NCBI GenBank assembly: GCA_017450105.1
Contig: JAFSXC010000075.1
Location: 1 to 52,422 of the forward strand
Length of the DNA stretch: 52,422 bases
Origin: Lachnospiraceae bacterium
GTDB lineage: Bacteria > Bacillota > Clostridia > Lachnospirales > Lachnospiraceae
Direction of reading: 5' to 3'
Position numbers and translations under genes: made by a program. Shown in pieces: positions 23,079 through 32,540 of the stretch (its first letter is position 1; every line of letters starts with the position of its first letter). The notes under the pieces are model-generated. The model searched no databases, was not told the DNA's origin, and was given only the letters and a program-made list of their open reading frames with translations.

Positions 23079-24545
23079 ATGAAGAATATCCTATTTGCCG
23101 CATCGGAATGTGTTCCCTTTATCAAAACCGGAGGTCTCGCGGATGTCTGCGGAGCGCTGCCGAAGGAATTTGATAAGGCCGGCTGGGATGTCCGGGTGAT
23201 CCTGCCGGATTATACCTGTATTTTGGAGAAATACAGGTCGAATTTCGAATACATAACGAATTTCCGCCTGTCGGTGGGGCCCTATGTCCAGGATAAATAC
23301 GTGGGCCTGTTCCGCTATGTATATGACGGCATTACCTACTACTTCATCGACAACGAGGAATATTTTAACTGCACAACGCCGTACGGGGATATCCTGTACG
23401 ATATCGAGAAATTCTGCTTCTTTGATAAGGCGGTGCTTTCGAGCCTTCCGATCCTGGATTTCCGGCCGGACCTCATCCACTGCCATGACTGGGAGACCGG
23501 TCTGATCCCCGTTTACCTGAAGAACGAATTCCAGGGGAATATGTTCTACTGGGGGATCAAATCCATGATGACGATCCATAACCTCCGGTTCCAGGGTGTC
23601 TGGGACAAGAAGACGATGATGGGTCTGTCCGGTCTCGAGGAGCATCTCTTTACGCCGGATAAGCTGGAGTTTAACAAGGACGCCAATATGTTCAAGGGCG
23701 GCCTTGCCTACGCGGATTATATTACTACGGTGAGCGAAACCTATGCTGCGGAGATCCAGACGCCGTTCTACGGTGAGGGTCTGGACGGCCTTCTGCAGGC
23801 GCGGCATTACGACATGATGGGGATCGTAAACGGCATCGACTACAACGTTTATAATCCCGCTACGGACGGAAAGATCGAGTTCCATTACGATATCGGCTCC
23901 TTCCGGAAGGAAAAGGCGAAGAATAAGGAAGCGCTCCAGCGCGAGCTCGGGCTGACCGTCGACAAACGGAAGATGATGATCGGCCTGATCAGCCGTCTGA
24001 CGGATCAGAAGGGGCTGGATCTCGTGGCCTATGTTATGGAGCAGCTCGTGGATGAGTTTACCCAGATCGTGGTCATCGGTACCGGTGAGGAGCGGTATGA
24101 AAACATGTTCCGCCACTATGCCTGGAAGTATCCGGACCATGTTTCCGCCAATATCTGCTATTCGGATTCGCTGGCGCATAAGCTTTACGCCTCGGCAGAT
24201 GCTTTCCTGATGCCGTCGGCCTTCGAGCCCTGCGGCCTGACCCAGTTGATCAGCTTCCGCTACGGAACGATCCCGATCGTCCGCGAAACCGGCGGTCTGA
24301 AGGATACGGTGATCCCGTTTAACGAGTATGAGAATTCCGGTGACGGCTTCTCCTTCTCGAACTACAACGCCCATGAAATGTTAAAGATCGTCAACTACGC
24401 GAAGTATGTGTATTTTGAGAAGCGCGCAAAATGGAACAAGATGATCGAGCGTGGCATGGAAAAGGATTTCTCCTGGAAGAACTCAAGGGAAAAATACGAA
24501 AACCTGTATAATTTCCTGATCGGCGATAACGGCGGGGAGGGCTGA
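23079..24545 (+). CDS. glgA: Glycogen (starch) synthase, ADP-glucose
   Basis: 488 aa from the ATG at 23079, directly after the yebC stop with GGGAGGA upstream; the open frame extends into yebC but the family starts at MKNILFAASECVPFIKTGGL. This GT5 enzyme adds glucose from ADP-glucose to alpha-1,4-glucan. The ADP-glucose site KTGGLADV is at 16-23; the C-terminal half has LISRLTDQKGLDL and PSAFEPCGLTQLI with the catalytic Glu region. Other glycogen genes (glgC, glgP, glgB) are not in the window, so it stands apart from its pathway. Confidence 0.95.
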   Translation: MKNILFAASECVPFIKTGGLADVCGALPKEFDKAGWDVRVILPDYTCILEKYRSNFEYITNFRLSVGPYVQDKYVGLFRYVYDGITYYFIDNEEYFNCTTPYGDILYDIEKFCFFDKAVLSSLPILDFRPDLIHCHDWETGLIPVYLKNEFQGNMFYWGIKSMMTIHNLRFQGVWDKKTMMGLSGLEEHLFTPDKLEFNKDANMFKGGLAYADYITTVSETYAAEIQTPFYGEGLDGLLQARHYDMMGIVNGIDYNVYNPATDGKIEFHYDIGSFRKEKAKNKEALQRELGLTVDKRKMMIGLISRLTDQKGLDLVAYVMEQLVDEFTQIVVIGTGEERYENMFRHYAWKYPDHVSANICYSDSLAHKLYASADAFLMPSAFEPCGLTQLISFRYGTIPIVRETGGLKDTVIPFNEYENSGDGFSFSNYNAHEMLKIVNYAKYVYFEKRAKWNKMIERGMEKDFSWKNSREKYENLYNFLIGDNGGEG

Positions 24546-24551
24546 TCTTCG

Positions 24552-25427
24552 ATGTCCATTTTCTATGCGGTTATCATGGGACTTATCCAGGGAGTTACGG
24601 AGTTTCTGCCCGTCAGCTCCTCCGGACATCTTGCGATCTTCTCCGGCCTCTTTCATATCGAGACGCCGGGGATGCTTTTTGATGTTCTTCTTCATGTAGG
24701 GACCCTGATCGCGGTGATCCTGTGCTTCTACCGGGATATCGGGAAGCTTCTGGCGGAGCTTCTGGGTATGATCGTGGATCTGGTTCGTAACCTGAATGTC
24801 TGGTTTTCCAACCTGACGTCCGAGAGCCGGCGGTCCTATGTAAAAATCGTTTCCAACGGCTATCGGAAGTTTGACCTTCTGATGCTCGTGGCCACAATCC
24901 CCACAGGGATCATCGGCGTCTGGGATGCCTCTCTGGTGGAAAAGCTCGGCTCCATCCTTCTGGCGCCGGGGATCTGCCTGATCGGCACGGGCTTTTTGCT
25001 GATGCTCTGCGAACGCATCCGCCCGGGAGATAAGACCCCGCGGAATACGACCTATTCGAACGCATTTATGATCGGTATCGCTCAGGGGATCGCGACGCTC
25101 CCCGGTGTGTCCCGCTCCGGAATGACCCTGACGGCCTGTCTCGGCAGCAGCTTTAAGCGAAACTACGCGGTACGCTTTACCTTTATCCTTTCCATCCCCG
25201 CGATCCTGGGGTCGCTTATTTTTGAGCTCGGGGACGTGGACCTGTCGCAGATCTCGTCGGGGGATGCGGTAAGCTACATTATCGGAATGGCTGTAGCAGC
25301 GGTGGTCGGCTTCTTCTGTATCCGCGTCATGCTTGTGATCGTGCGGAGACAGCGGTTCCTGCCGTTTTCGATCTACTGCTTCGCCCTGGGCGCAGTCGCC
25401 ATTGTGGCCTGGCTGGTCCAAAAATAA
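24552..25427 (+). CDS. uppP: Undecaprenyl-diphosphatase
   Basis: 291 aa, polytopic membrane protein of the UppP/BacA family. It recycles the lipid carrier for peptidoglycan by removing a phosphate from undecaprenyl diphosphate; overproduction gives bacitracin resistance. Both active-site motifs are present: QGVTEFLPVSSSGHL (about 15-29) and PGVSRSGMTLTACLGSS (about 185-201). A hydrophilic loop (about 80-100) interrupts the membrane segments. GGGGAGGG precedes ATG. Confidence 0.96.
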   Translation: MSIFYAVIMGLIQGVTEFLPVSSSGHLAIFSGLFHIETPGMLFDVLLHVGTLIAVILCFYRDIGKLLAELLGMIVDLVRNLNVWFSNLTSESRRSYVKIVSNGYRKFDLLMLVATIPTGIIGVWDASLVEKLGSILLAPGICLIGTGFLLMLCERIRPGDKTPRNTTYSNAFMIGIAQGIATLPGVSRSGMTLTACLGSSFKRNYAVRFTFILSIPAILGSLIFELGDVDLSQISSGDAVSYIIGMAVAAVVGFFCIRVMLVIVRRQRFLPFSIYCFALGAVAIVAWLVQK

Positions 25428-25447
25428 ATGACATAAACTGATTTGAT

Positions 25448-28192
25448 ATGGCAAATAAACGTAAAAAAAGTAGACCATCTGCAGCAAAAAAGAAAGCCGC
25501 CGCAGGGGGAGCACCGTTTAAGCTGGAGGTAGCCCTGTGGTGTGTTCTGGCTGTTTCTATCCTGTTATTCTTAAGTAATTTCGGAGTGGGCGGCAAAGCA
25601 GGGGGAGCAATCGGCTCCTTCTTTTTCGGCTGCTTTGGTATTCTGTCCTATATATTCCCGATCCTGCTCTTCATGGGGACGGCCTTCGGGATTGCAAACC
25701 GCGCGGTTCCCGAGGCCAAAAGGAAGCTGATCTCCCTGATCTTTCTCTTCCTGTTCGTCTCCGGGATCATCCAGCTCCTCACCAACAAATCCGGAAAATA
25801 CAACGCCATTACCGCCTTTTTGAAGGGCTTTCACGAGCATAAGGGAGGCGGCTTTTTTGGCGGACTGTTTGAGGTGATCCTGCGGCCGAATTTCGGGGAC
25901 GCGGGAAGCTATGTGATCCTGATCATCGCCTGCATCATCTGCCTGGTCCTGATCACCCAGAAATCCTTCTTCCGCGGGATGAAGCGAGGCGGCGAGAAGC
26001 TTGTCAATACTGCAAAAACCGAGACCCGCGAGCGGATCGAGCGGTTCCGTGAGCAAAGGAAAATGCGGATGGACAAAAAGGCCTCCGGAGTCTCTTTGAA
26101 TACGACTCTGACCAGCGGGGAGGAAGTGAATCCGGAGCCGGCTTATGCCGCCGAGACTCCCTCGTTTGCGATCGAAGAGGTGATGGAAGAGGTCCAAGAC
26201 AAAACCGCTTCCACGGAGGTGGTGCAGCACAGGGTGGCCCGGGTCCGGCCGGTCGGGTCCGAAGAGCCTGCAGAGTTGGAAGCTCCGGCAGCCGATGATA
26301 TGTCCGAGCTTATTATAAGAAATACCTTCACGGACGAGCCGGAACCGGAGCAGGAGCCGCAGAGCCTCTTCCCGGTACCGGAGCCGGAGGATGTCGCTGC
26401 GCTCGAAGCGCTTAAGGGAACGGCCGCGGCCGGTGCCGCGCTTCTTACTCCCGCGCCGGATGCTTTGGCGGAAGCTCCGTTAATGCCCGAGCCGGAGCCT
26501 GTGCCGGAGCCCGAGCCCATTCCTGCGCCAACGTCCATTCCCGAACCCGAACCGGAACCGGAGGACGAACCGCTTCCTGCGCCCGCGAACGTGCGTCCGT
26601 CTGCTCCCGAAAGCAAAGCGCCCGCAGCCAAAGCATCCGATACGCCTGCGCCCGCAAAGAGCGCGCCGCCAAAGCCGAAGCCGAAGCACTACGTCTTCCC
26701 GGATCCGCGGAGGCTCCTTTCCGTGGGCGATCCGAAGCTCAGAGGAGACGACGAAGAGCATCTCAGGGAAACCGCCAAAAAGCTGCAGGTTACCCTGCAG
26801 TCCTTCGGCGTAAAAGCCACGGTAACAAATGCCACCTGCGGGCCTACGGTAACCCGGTATGAGCTGCAGCCCGAGGTGGGTGTCAAGGTCAGCAAGATCG
26901 TGGGTCTGTCCGACGACATCAAACTGAACCTCGCGGCCGCGGATATCCGTATCGAGGCGCCGATCCCCGGGAAATCCGTGATCGGTATCGAGGTGCCGAA
27001 CAAGAAGACCGTCCCGGTGCTTTTCCGGGATATTATGCTCTCCAACGCCATGAAGAAGGAGAATACGAAGAGCGACATCGCCTTCGGCGCCGGCAAGGAC
27101 ATCGGCGGCGAGGTGGTGGTATCCGATATCGCAAAAATGCCGCATGTCCTGATCGCCGGGGCGACCGGCTCCGGAAAGTCCGTCTGCATCAATACGATCA
27201 TTATGAGTATCCTGTTCCGGGCCCATCCGGATAACGTCAAGCTCATCATGATCGATCCCAAGGTGGTCGAGCTCTCGGTCTATAACGGAATCCCGCATCT
27301 CTTAAGAAATGTGGTGACCGATCCCCATGAGGCCACGATGGCCCTGAACTGGGCGGTGGCGGAGATGGATCGGCGTTACCAGCTCTTTGCGCAGATCAAT
27401 GTCCGGGATCTGGCCGGCTACAACCGCCGGGTGGAGGAGGTCCGGGAGCGCGACGGCGGGGAGGCGGAAAACCTGCCGGATAAGCTGCCCCAGATCATCG
27501 TCATCGTAGACGAGCTCGCCGACCTGATGATGGTGGCCTCCGGCGATGTGGAGGGAGCGATCTGCCGTCTGGCCCAGCTTGCCAGAGCCTGCGGGATCCA
27601 CCTCGTGATCGCGACCCAGCGGCCCTCGGTAAACGTCATCACCGGCCTGATCAAGGCCAATATGCCCTCCCGCATCGCCTTTGCGGTAACGAGCGGTGTG
27701 GATTCCAGGACCATCCTGGACATGGTGGGAGCGGAGAAGCTTCTCGGAAAAGGCGATATGCTTTACTTCCCCCAGGGGATCCCGAAGCCGATCCGTGTAC
27801 AGGGCGCCTTTGTTTCGGATGACGAAGTAAGAAAGACCGTCGAATTTATCAAAGAGTACAACTCCGACTTTATACAGGATTCCTCGATCGAGGAGGAAAT
27901 GCGTAAGGCTGCCCCGATCAAGGGTCAGGGCGGGTCGTCCTCCTTCCAGCAGGATACGCAGCAGGACGGACGCGACGCCTATTTTGCCGAATCCGCGAAG
28001 CTCATCATCGATAAGGAAAAGGCCTCGATCGGGATGCTCCAGCGGGCCTTTAAGATCGGCTTTAACCGGGCGGCCCGGATCATGGACCAGCTCGAGGAGG
28101 CCGGCGTTGTCGGACCCGAGGCGGGGACCAAGCCCCGTGAGATATTGATGAGCGAGGAACAGCTCGAGAATTATCTGGAAGAAAACGGTTAA
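25448..28192 (+). CDS. ftsK: DNA translocase FtsK/SpoIIIE
   Basis: 914 aa. About four N-terminal membrane helices (35-180), a long Pro/Glu/Ala-rich linker (about 230-420), then the motor: the alpha domain, beta domain with P-loop GATGSGKS (about 571-578) and Walker B IVIVDELADLMM (about 685), and a C-terminal gamma winged helix (about 850-905; SIGMLQRAFKIGFNRAARIM) that reads KOPS/SRS-type sequences. It pumps chromosomal DNA through the division septum. The ATG at 25448 has no clear Shine-Dalgarno. FtsK versus SpoIIIE cannot be separated by sequence alone. Confidence 0.95.
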   Translation: MANKRKKSRPSAAKKKAAAGGAPFKLEVALWCVLAVSILLFLSNFGVGGKAGGAIGSFFFGCFGILSYIFPILLFMGTAFGIANRAVPEAKRKLISLIFLFLFVSGIIQLLTNKSGKYNAITAFLKGFHEHKGGGFFGGLFEVILRPNFGDAGSYVILIIACIICLVLITQKSFFRGMKRGGEKLVNTAKTETRERIERFREQRKMRMDKKASGVSLNTTLTSGEEVNPEPAYAAETPSFAIEEVMEEVQDKTASTEVVQHRVARVRPVGSEEPAELEAPAADDMSELIIRNTFTDEPEPEQEPQSLFPVPEPEDVAALEALKGTAAAGAALLTPAPDALAEAPLMPEPEPVPEPEPIPAPTSIPEPEPEPEDEPLPAPANVRPSAPESKAPAAKASDTPAPAKSAPPKPKPKHYVFPDPRRLLSVGDPKLRGDDEEHLRETAKKLQVTLQSFGVKATVTNATCGPTVTRYELQPEVGVKVSKIVGLSDDIKLNLAAADIRIEAPIPGKSVIGIEVPNKKTVPVLFRDIMLSNAMKKENTKSDIAFGAGKDIGGEVVVSDIAKMPHVLIAGATGSGKSVCINTIIMSILFRAHPDNVKLIMIDPKVVELSVYNGIPHLLRNVVTDPHEATMALNWAVAEMDRRYQLFAQINVRDLAGYNRRVEEVRERDGGEAENLPDKLPQIIVIVDELADLMMVASGDVEGAICRLAQLARACGIHLVIATQRPSVNVITGLIKANMPSRIAFAVTSGVDSRTILDMVGAEKLLGKGDMLYFPQGIPKPIRVQGAFVSDDEVRKTVEFIKEYNSDFIQDSSIEEEMRKAAPIKGQGGSSSFQQDTQQDGRDAYFAESAKLIIDKEKASIGMLQRAFKIGFNRAARIMDQLEEAGVVGPEAGTKPREILMSEEQLENYLEENG

Positions 28193-28195
28193 TCC

Positions 28196-29368
28196 ATGGA
28201 ATGCAAGAAATGCGGTGAAAAACTGAAAAACGGCCTGCTTTTCTGCCCGAACTGCGGAGCGGAGATCCGCTATGTCCCGGATTACAATATCCTGGAGGAG
28301 GACATCCTGGATTCCTATATCGGGGAGGATCCGAACGCCCAGGCTGCCGCCGCCGTTAGAAACCAGGCCGCGCAGCCTGCAGCGGAAGAAAGAAAGCGGA
28401 TCCCGTCCTGGCTGGTCCCGGTGCTTGCGCTTTCGGTCGCTGCCGTGATCGGGATCGTGATGAGCGTTACCTATTTCGGAAGGGCGGACAGTCCCGAGGA
28501 GACGGAGCAGGAGGTAGCGGTCTATTCGTATGATTATTATGTCCAGCAGGGACAGGTCTATGTCCGCGAGGGAAACTACGCCCAGGCGCTGACGCTGTTT
28601 GATACGGCTCTGAAGCTGAAGCCCGGCGGGATCGAGGCGATCGAGAACCGGGCAGCGTGCTTTCTTGCGCTCGGCCAGCCCTCGGAGGCGGAAGAAGCCT
28701 ATCTGGAGCTCGTGGAGATGACGGAAAACAACACGCCCTATATTACAGCCCTGATCGATCTCTATGAGCAGCAGGGACGGTTTGACCATATCCTTTCCCT
28801 TGCCGAAAAGACCAAGGATCCCGAGATCCTCGAACGCATCAAGAGCTTTCAGGTCCTGCCGCCCACGTTTTCGGTGGAGGGCGGTACCTATTCGGATACC
28901 GTTACCGTTGAGATCGAAAGCGAGAAGGGAACGAACATCCTCTATACGCTGGACGGGTCCGACCCCAAGACCGACGGCTTAACCTATCAGGAGGCGGTCG
29001 TGCTTTCGAAGGAGGGAGTCTACGACCTGGCGGCGGTCTGCTATAATGACAGCGGGCTCTACAGCGAGGAGGTCAAGGCCACGTATGAAATTGCCTTCCC
29101 GACGCCGGGAGAGCCGGTACCCTCGATTCCCTCGGGAGAATATCTGATCGAGCAGACGGTATCCTTCTCGGTGCCCTCGGGCTGCAATGCCTACTATACC
29201 TGGGACGGGTCGGATCCGACATCGGCCTCGACTCCCTACAGCGGCCCGATCTACCTGATGGCCGGAAATCACGTGCTTTCCGTCGTCTATATTTCCTCTC
29301 ACGGAAAGGCGGGCCCCATCGCCCGGTTTTCCTACACACTGTATACCGAGGAGCAGATGGTGGGATGA
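28196..29368 (+). CDS. Zinc-ribbon, TPR and chitobiase-like C-terminal domain membrane protein
   Basis: 390 aa. The N-terminal zinc ribbon CKKCG...CPNCG (about 3-22), a linker, one transmembrane helix (about 66-86; SWLVPVLALSVAAVIGIV), a TPR-like segment (about 110-205; GNYAQALTLFDTALKLKPGG) and two copies of a beta-sandwich of the CHB_HEX_C_1 type, each with a Y-x-x-DGSDP turn (LYTLDGSDPKT and YYTWDGSDPTS). The likely topology is cytoplasmic ribbon with extracellular TPR and sandwich domains. Domain function suggests surface scaffolding, not catalysis. It starts 3 nt after ftsK and overlaps rlmH by ATGA. Confidence 0.8.
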   Translation: MECKKCGEKLKNGLLFCPNCGAEIRYVPDYNILEEDILDSYIGEDPNAQAAAAVRNQAAQPAAEERKRIPSWLVPVLALSVAAVIGIVMSVTYFGRADSPEETEQEVAVYSYDYYVQQGQVYVREGNYAQALTLFDTALKLKPGGIEAIENRAACFLALGQPSEAEEAYLELVEMTENNTPYITALIDLYEQQGRFDHILSLAEKTKDPEILERIKSFQVLPPTFSVEGGTYSDTVTVEIESEKGTNILYTLDGSDPKTDGLTYQEAVVLSKEGVYDLAAVCYNDSGLYSEEVKATYEIAFPTPGEPVPSIPSGEYLIEQTVSFSVPSGCNAYYTWDGSDPTSASTPYSGPIYLMAGNHVLSVVYISSHGKAGPIARFSYTLYTEEQMVG

Positions 29369-29847
29369 AGATCACGATCCTTTGTGTCGGAAAGCTGAAG
29401 GAGGCCTTCTTCCGGGAAGCCTCGGCGGAATACGAAAAACGGCTGAAGGGCTATGCGGAGCTTACGATCCGGGAGTTTCCGGACGAAAAGGCGCCGGAGA
29501 ACTTAAGCGCGGCGGAGCTTTCCCAGGTGCTGAAAAAGGAAGGGGAGCGGATGGGCCACGTCCTGAAGGACCTGAAGGGCTATGTGATCGCCCTTTGTAT
29601 CGACGGGGAGCGGCCGGATTCCGTGGCCTTTTCGCGCCATCTGGAGCGCCTGACCGTAGAGGGCGTCAGCCACCTTATCTTTCTGATCGGCGGCTCGAAC
29701 GGCTTGTGGGAGGAGCTTATCCGGTCCTCCGATTACCGGCTTTCCTTTTCCCCGATGACGCTGCCGCACCAGCTTTGCCGCATTGTCCTTCTGGAGCAGA
29801 TCTACCGTGCCTTTAAGATCCTTCGGAAAGAACCCTATCATAAATAA
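29365..29847 (+). CDS. rlmH: 23S rRNA (pseudouridine-1915-N3) methyltransferase
   Basis: 160 aa, full length SPOUT methyltransferase. It methylates pseudouridine 1915 in helix 69 of 23S rRNA after ribosome assembly. Signatures are KITILCVGKLKEAFFREASA at the start, ALCIDGE (about 74), LIFLIGGSNGL (about 104-114) and the C-terminal MTLPHQLCRIVLLEQIYRA with the knot. It overlaps the preceding gene by ATGA. Confidence 0.97.
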   Translation: MKITILCVGKLKEAFFREASAEYEKRLKGYAELTIREFPDEKAPENLSAAELSQVLKKEGERMGHVLKDLKGYVIALCIDGERPDSVAFSRHLERLTVEGVSHLIFLIGGSNGLWEELIRSSDYRLSFSPMTLPHQLCRIVLLEQIYRAFKILRKEPYHK

Positions 29848-29858
29848 AGGAGAACGAC

Positions 29859-30851
29859 TTGAGCGAAACAGAACAATTCCCGGCCTTTCGGTCCTCGGAT
29901 CTGGAAAATGTATTCGGACAGTTCGACTGTCACGCAAAAAAGATCGAGAAAACCTTTTCCGTAACGCTTGTACCAAGAGACAGCAAGGTCAAGGTTCTCG
30001 GGGAGGAGCCCAACCGGTCCGCCGCGGAGCGGGTCCTAAAGGAGCTTTTTCTGCTTTCGGGAGAGGGGACGCCCATTACCGAGCAGAAGGTGGATTATGT
30101 GATCACGCTGGCAAAGGACCATCTCGAGGAAAAGATCCGCGAGGTCGATAAGGACGTGGTCTGCCACACGGTATACGGAAAGCCGGTTATGCCGAAAACG
30201 CTGGGCCAGAAGAATTACGTGAAGGAAATCAAGGACAAGATGATCGTCTTCGGTGTCGGCCCGGCCGGGACCGGAAAGACCTATCTGGCGATGGCGATGG
30301 CGATCTCCGCCTTCAAAAACGAAGAGGTGCAGCGGATCGTTCTGACACGGCCCGCGATCGAAGCGGGAGAGAGGCTGGGCTTTCTGCCCGGAGACCTGCA
30401 GAGCAAGGTGGATCCGTATCTTCGGCCCCTTTATGACGCTCTGTTTCAGATCATGGGCGCCGAGAGCTTTAACCGGAATATGGAAAAGGGGCTGATCGAG
30501 GTGGCGCCGCTTGCCTATATGCGCGGGCGGACGCTGGACAATGCCTTTGTGATCCTGGACGAAGCCCAGAATACGACGCCGGCCCAGATGAAGATGTTTC
30601 TGACCCGGATCGGCTTCGGGAGCAAGGCCGTGATCACCGGCGACCTGACCCAGAAGGACCTGGCTCCCGGAACCCAAAGCGGCCTTGACCAGGCGCTTCA
30701 TGTCCTGAAAAACGTGGAAGAGATCGGCTTATGCCGACTGCGGAGCGAGGATGTGGTAAGGCATCCTCTGGTGCAGCGCATCGTCAAGGCCTACGACGAA
30801 TACGAAAAGAAGAAGGAAAACGCACATAAAAGAGAAGGATGGAAAAGATGA
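29859..30851 (+). CDS. phoH: PhoH family ATPase
   Basis: 330 aa starting with TTG at 29859, eight bases after AAAGGAG. The N-terminal part (about 1-115) resembles a KH-like domain; the ATPase has Walker A GPAGTGKT (about 134-141) and Walker B FVILDEAQN (about 230). The family is RNA-associated and conserved beside ybeY in Firmicutes, pointing to a role in ribosome or RNA maturation rather than phosphate starvation. Its stop overlaps the next start by ATGA. Confidence 0.93.
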   Translation: MSETEQFPAFRSSDLENVFGQFDCHAKKIEKTFSVTLVPRDSKVKVLGEEPNRSAAERVLKELFLLSGEGTPITEQKVDYVITLAKDHLEEKIREVDKDVVCHTVYGKPVMPKTLGQKNYVKEIKDKMIVFGVGPAGTGKTYLAMAMAISAFKNEEVQRIVLTRPAIEAGERLGFLPGDLQSKVDPYLRPLYDALFQIMGAESFNRNMEKGLIEVAPLAYMRGRTLDNAFVILDEAQNTTPAQMKMFLTRIGFGSKAVITGDLTQKDLAPGTQSGLDQALHVLKNVEEIGLCRLRSEDVVRHPLVQRIVKAYDEYEKKKENAHKREGWKR

Positions 30852-32032
30852 TCCCCGAAAAGAGCTTTGCAGGAAAAAGAATACGAAATCTCCTGATCCC
30901 GATGTGCCTTTGGGTCGTTCTGATCGTTTTCTTTTTTTTCCGCTACAACGGCGGGTTTGAAAGGCTCATCGTCAATCTGATCCTGTCGCTCACCCTGTTT
31001 GCGCTGTTCGCGCTTTGTCTTGTGAACCGCAGGATCCACGGCTCCTTTGCCGACAATACCTCCGAGGATTACCGGGGGATCTGTCTGGTGACGCTCGTAA
31101 GCGTCGCCCTTTTGATCCTGTTTTCCTGGCTTCCCCATTTTCTGACGCCGTTCCTGATCATCGCGTTTCTCTATACGCGCGGGGCGTGTCCGGAGGTCGC
31201 CATGGTCCTTACCTCCGGTATGGCGGTGTTCTTTACCGTAAACCGGGGAGGCTCCGTCTATGAGCTTTCCGCTTCGATCCTGCTGGCGCTGGCCGGAACG
31301 GTTCTGACGCCCTTATATGCAAATAAAAAGAACCGGCCGCTGTTGTCCTTTATTATCCTGTGCGTATCGGTCCTGATCCCCGGTATCTTCTCCTATATTC
31401 CGGAGGGGATGTTCCGGCCGGTGGTCATTTTCGGCAGCATCCTTCTGGGGCTTGCGGCGGATTTGATTTTCCTTCTGCTATTTGATAGAATGATTTTGAT
31501 CGTGGAAAAACGCCAGGAGGTGGAGATCCGAAGGATCATAAAGCCGGATTATCCGCTGCTTTCCGAGATCCGGTCCTTTTCGCCGTCTACCTACGAGCAT
31601 GCCAAGAAGGTATCCCTTCTGGCCGCGAAATGCGCAGCGGCCGCAGGACTGGATGTGGCTGTTTCGGCGGCCGGCGGGATGTATTACCGGTTGGGCGTGC
31701 TGGCGGGAGTGCCAGTTACCGAGAACGGCGTGAAGCTCGCCCAGATCAACTGCTTCCCTGTCCCCGTGATCCAGATCCTGTACGAGTATTACGGGTTCGA
31801 GGCTCCGATCAGTACGCCGGAATCGGCCGTTGTGAATATGGCGGATACGCTGGTGCGCCGCTTTGAGAGCCTGAGGGACAAGGTCGAGGGGAACGAGTGG
31901 AACCGGGAGATCCTGATCTACAAGACCCTGAACGACAAGCTCTCCACCGGTCTTTATGACAAATCCGGTCTTTCGATCAACCACTTTTTAAAGATCCGGG
32001 AGTTTCTGGTGAGGGGAGATGATCTGGGATGA
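30848..32032 (+). CDS. Degenerate PgpH-like membrane HD protein
   Basis: 394 aa from the ATG at 30848 (ATGA overlap with phoH; GAAGGA eight bases upstream; another ATG at 30839 touches its own ribosome site). About seven hydrophobic helices (residues 12-225) precede an HD-like domain (about 240-385). The position between phoH and ybeY is that of B. subtilis pgpH (yqfF), a c-di-AMP phosphodiesterase. The large N-terminal extracellular domain of PgpH is missing, and most metal ligands are changed: TYHHS reads TYEHA, YYHDIG reads YYRLG, and the HHG motif reads YYG; only a late ADT aspartate remains. It is probably catalytically dead and may be regulatory. A downstream ATGA overlap leads into ybeY. 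Confidence 0.75.
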   Translation: MIPEKSFAGKRIRNLLIPMCLWVVLIVFFFFRYNGGFERLIVNLILSLTLFALFALCLVNRRIHGSFADNTSEDYRGICLVTLVSVALLILFSWLPHFLTPFLIIAFLYTRGACPEVAMVLTSGMAVFFTVNRGGSVYELSASILLALAGTVLTPLYANKKNRPLLSFIILCVSVLIPGIFSYIPEGMFRPVVIFGSILLGLAADLIFLLLFDRMILIVEKRQEVEIRRIIKPDYPLLSEIRSFSPSTYEHAKKVSLLAAKCAAAAGLDVAVSAAGGMYYRLGVLAGVPVTENGVKLAQINCFPVPVIQILYEYYGFEAPISTPESAVVNMADTLVRRFESLRDKVEGNEWNREILIYKTLNDKLSTGLYDKSGLSINHFLKIREFLVRGDDLG

Positions 32033-32523
32033 CGCTTCTGTTTGAGAAGGAAAGAGAGTGCGACCTTTCCTTTGACCCGGAAAAGGAAGCCATACGTGTG
32101 CTGGAGGGCGCTCTTACGGCCCTTGAATTTCCCTATGAGACGCAAATCGGCCTGACGCTTACGGACGGGCCCGGGATCCGGGAAGCAAACCGCGAATTCC
32201 GGGATACGGACCGGGAAACGGATGTGCTGAGCTTTCCGATGGTGGACCTCCCGGGACCCGGCGATTTTTCCGACGAAGAGGCCTTTTCCCTTTCAACGGA
32301 CCCGGATACCGGGGAAGTGGTGCTCGGGGATATCCTGATCAATACAGACCGCGTAATAAGCCAGGCGCGGGAATTCGGACATTCCGTATTTCGGGAATAT
32401 GCTTTTCTTCTGGTGCACAGCCTCCTGCATCTTTGCGGCTTTGACCATGAAACGGAGGCAGAGGAAAAGGAAATGTTTCAAAAGCAGGATGAGATCCTGA
32501 ACAGGCTTGAAATCTACAGATAA
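32029..32523 (+). CDS. ybeY: Endoribonuclease/rRNA maturation factor YbeY
   Basis: 164 aa. The zinc-binding signature H-x3-H-x5-H is present as HSLLHLCGFDH (about 126-136), with TDVLSFPM (about 64) and LGDILIN (about 98) upstream. YbeY takes part in 16S rRNA 3' end maturation and ribosome quality control. Overlaps the preceding gene by ATGA; normal length. Confidence 0.96.
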   Translation: MTLLFEKERECDLSFDPEKEAIRVLEGALTALEFPYETQIGLTLTDGPGIREANREFRDTDRETDVLSFPMVDLPGPGDFSDEEAFSLSTDPDTGEVVLGDILINTDRVISQAREFGHSVFREYAFLLVHSLLHLCGFDHETEAEEKEMFQKQDEILNRLEIYR

Positions 32524-32540
32524 ACGGAGGATAGTGTATT

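Noticed and set aside
23091-24374. 427-codon minus-strand frame opposite glgA
   Set aside because: Antisense shadow of glgA in a G+C-rich genome, spanning its conserved motifs.
27302-28789. 495-codon minus-strand frame opposite ftsK and the zinc-ribbon gene
   Set aside because: Shadow of well-supported plus-strand genes; no ribosome site or family similarity.
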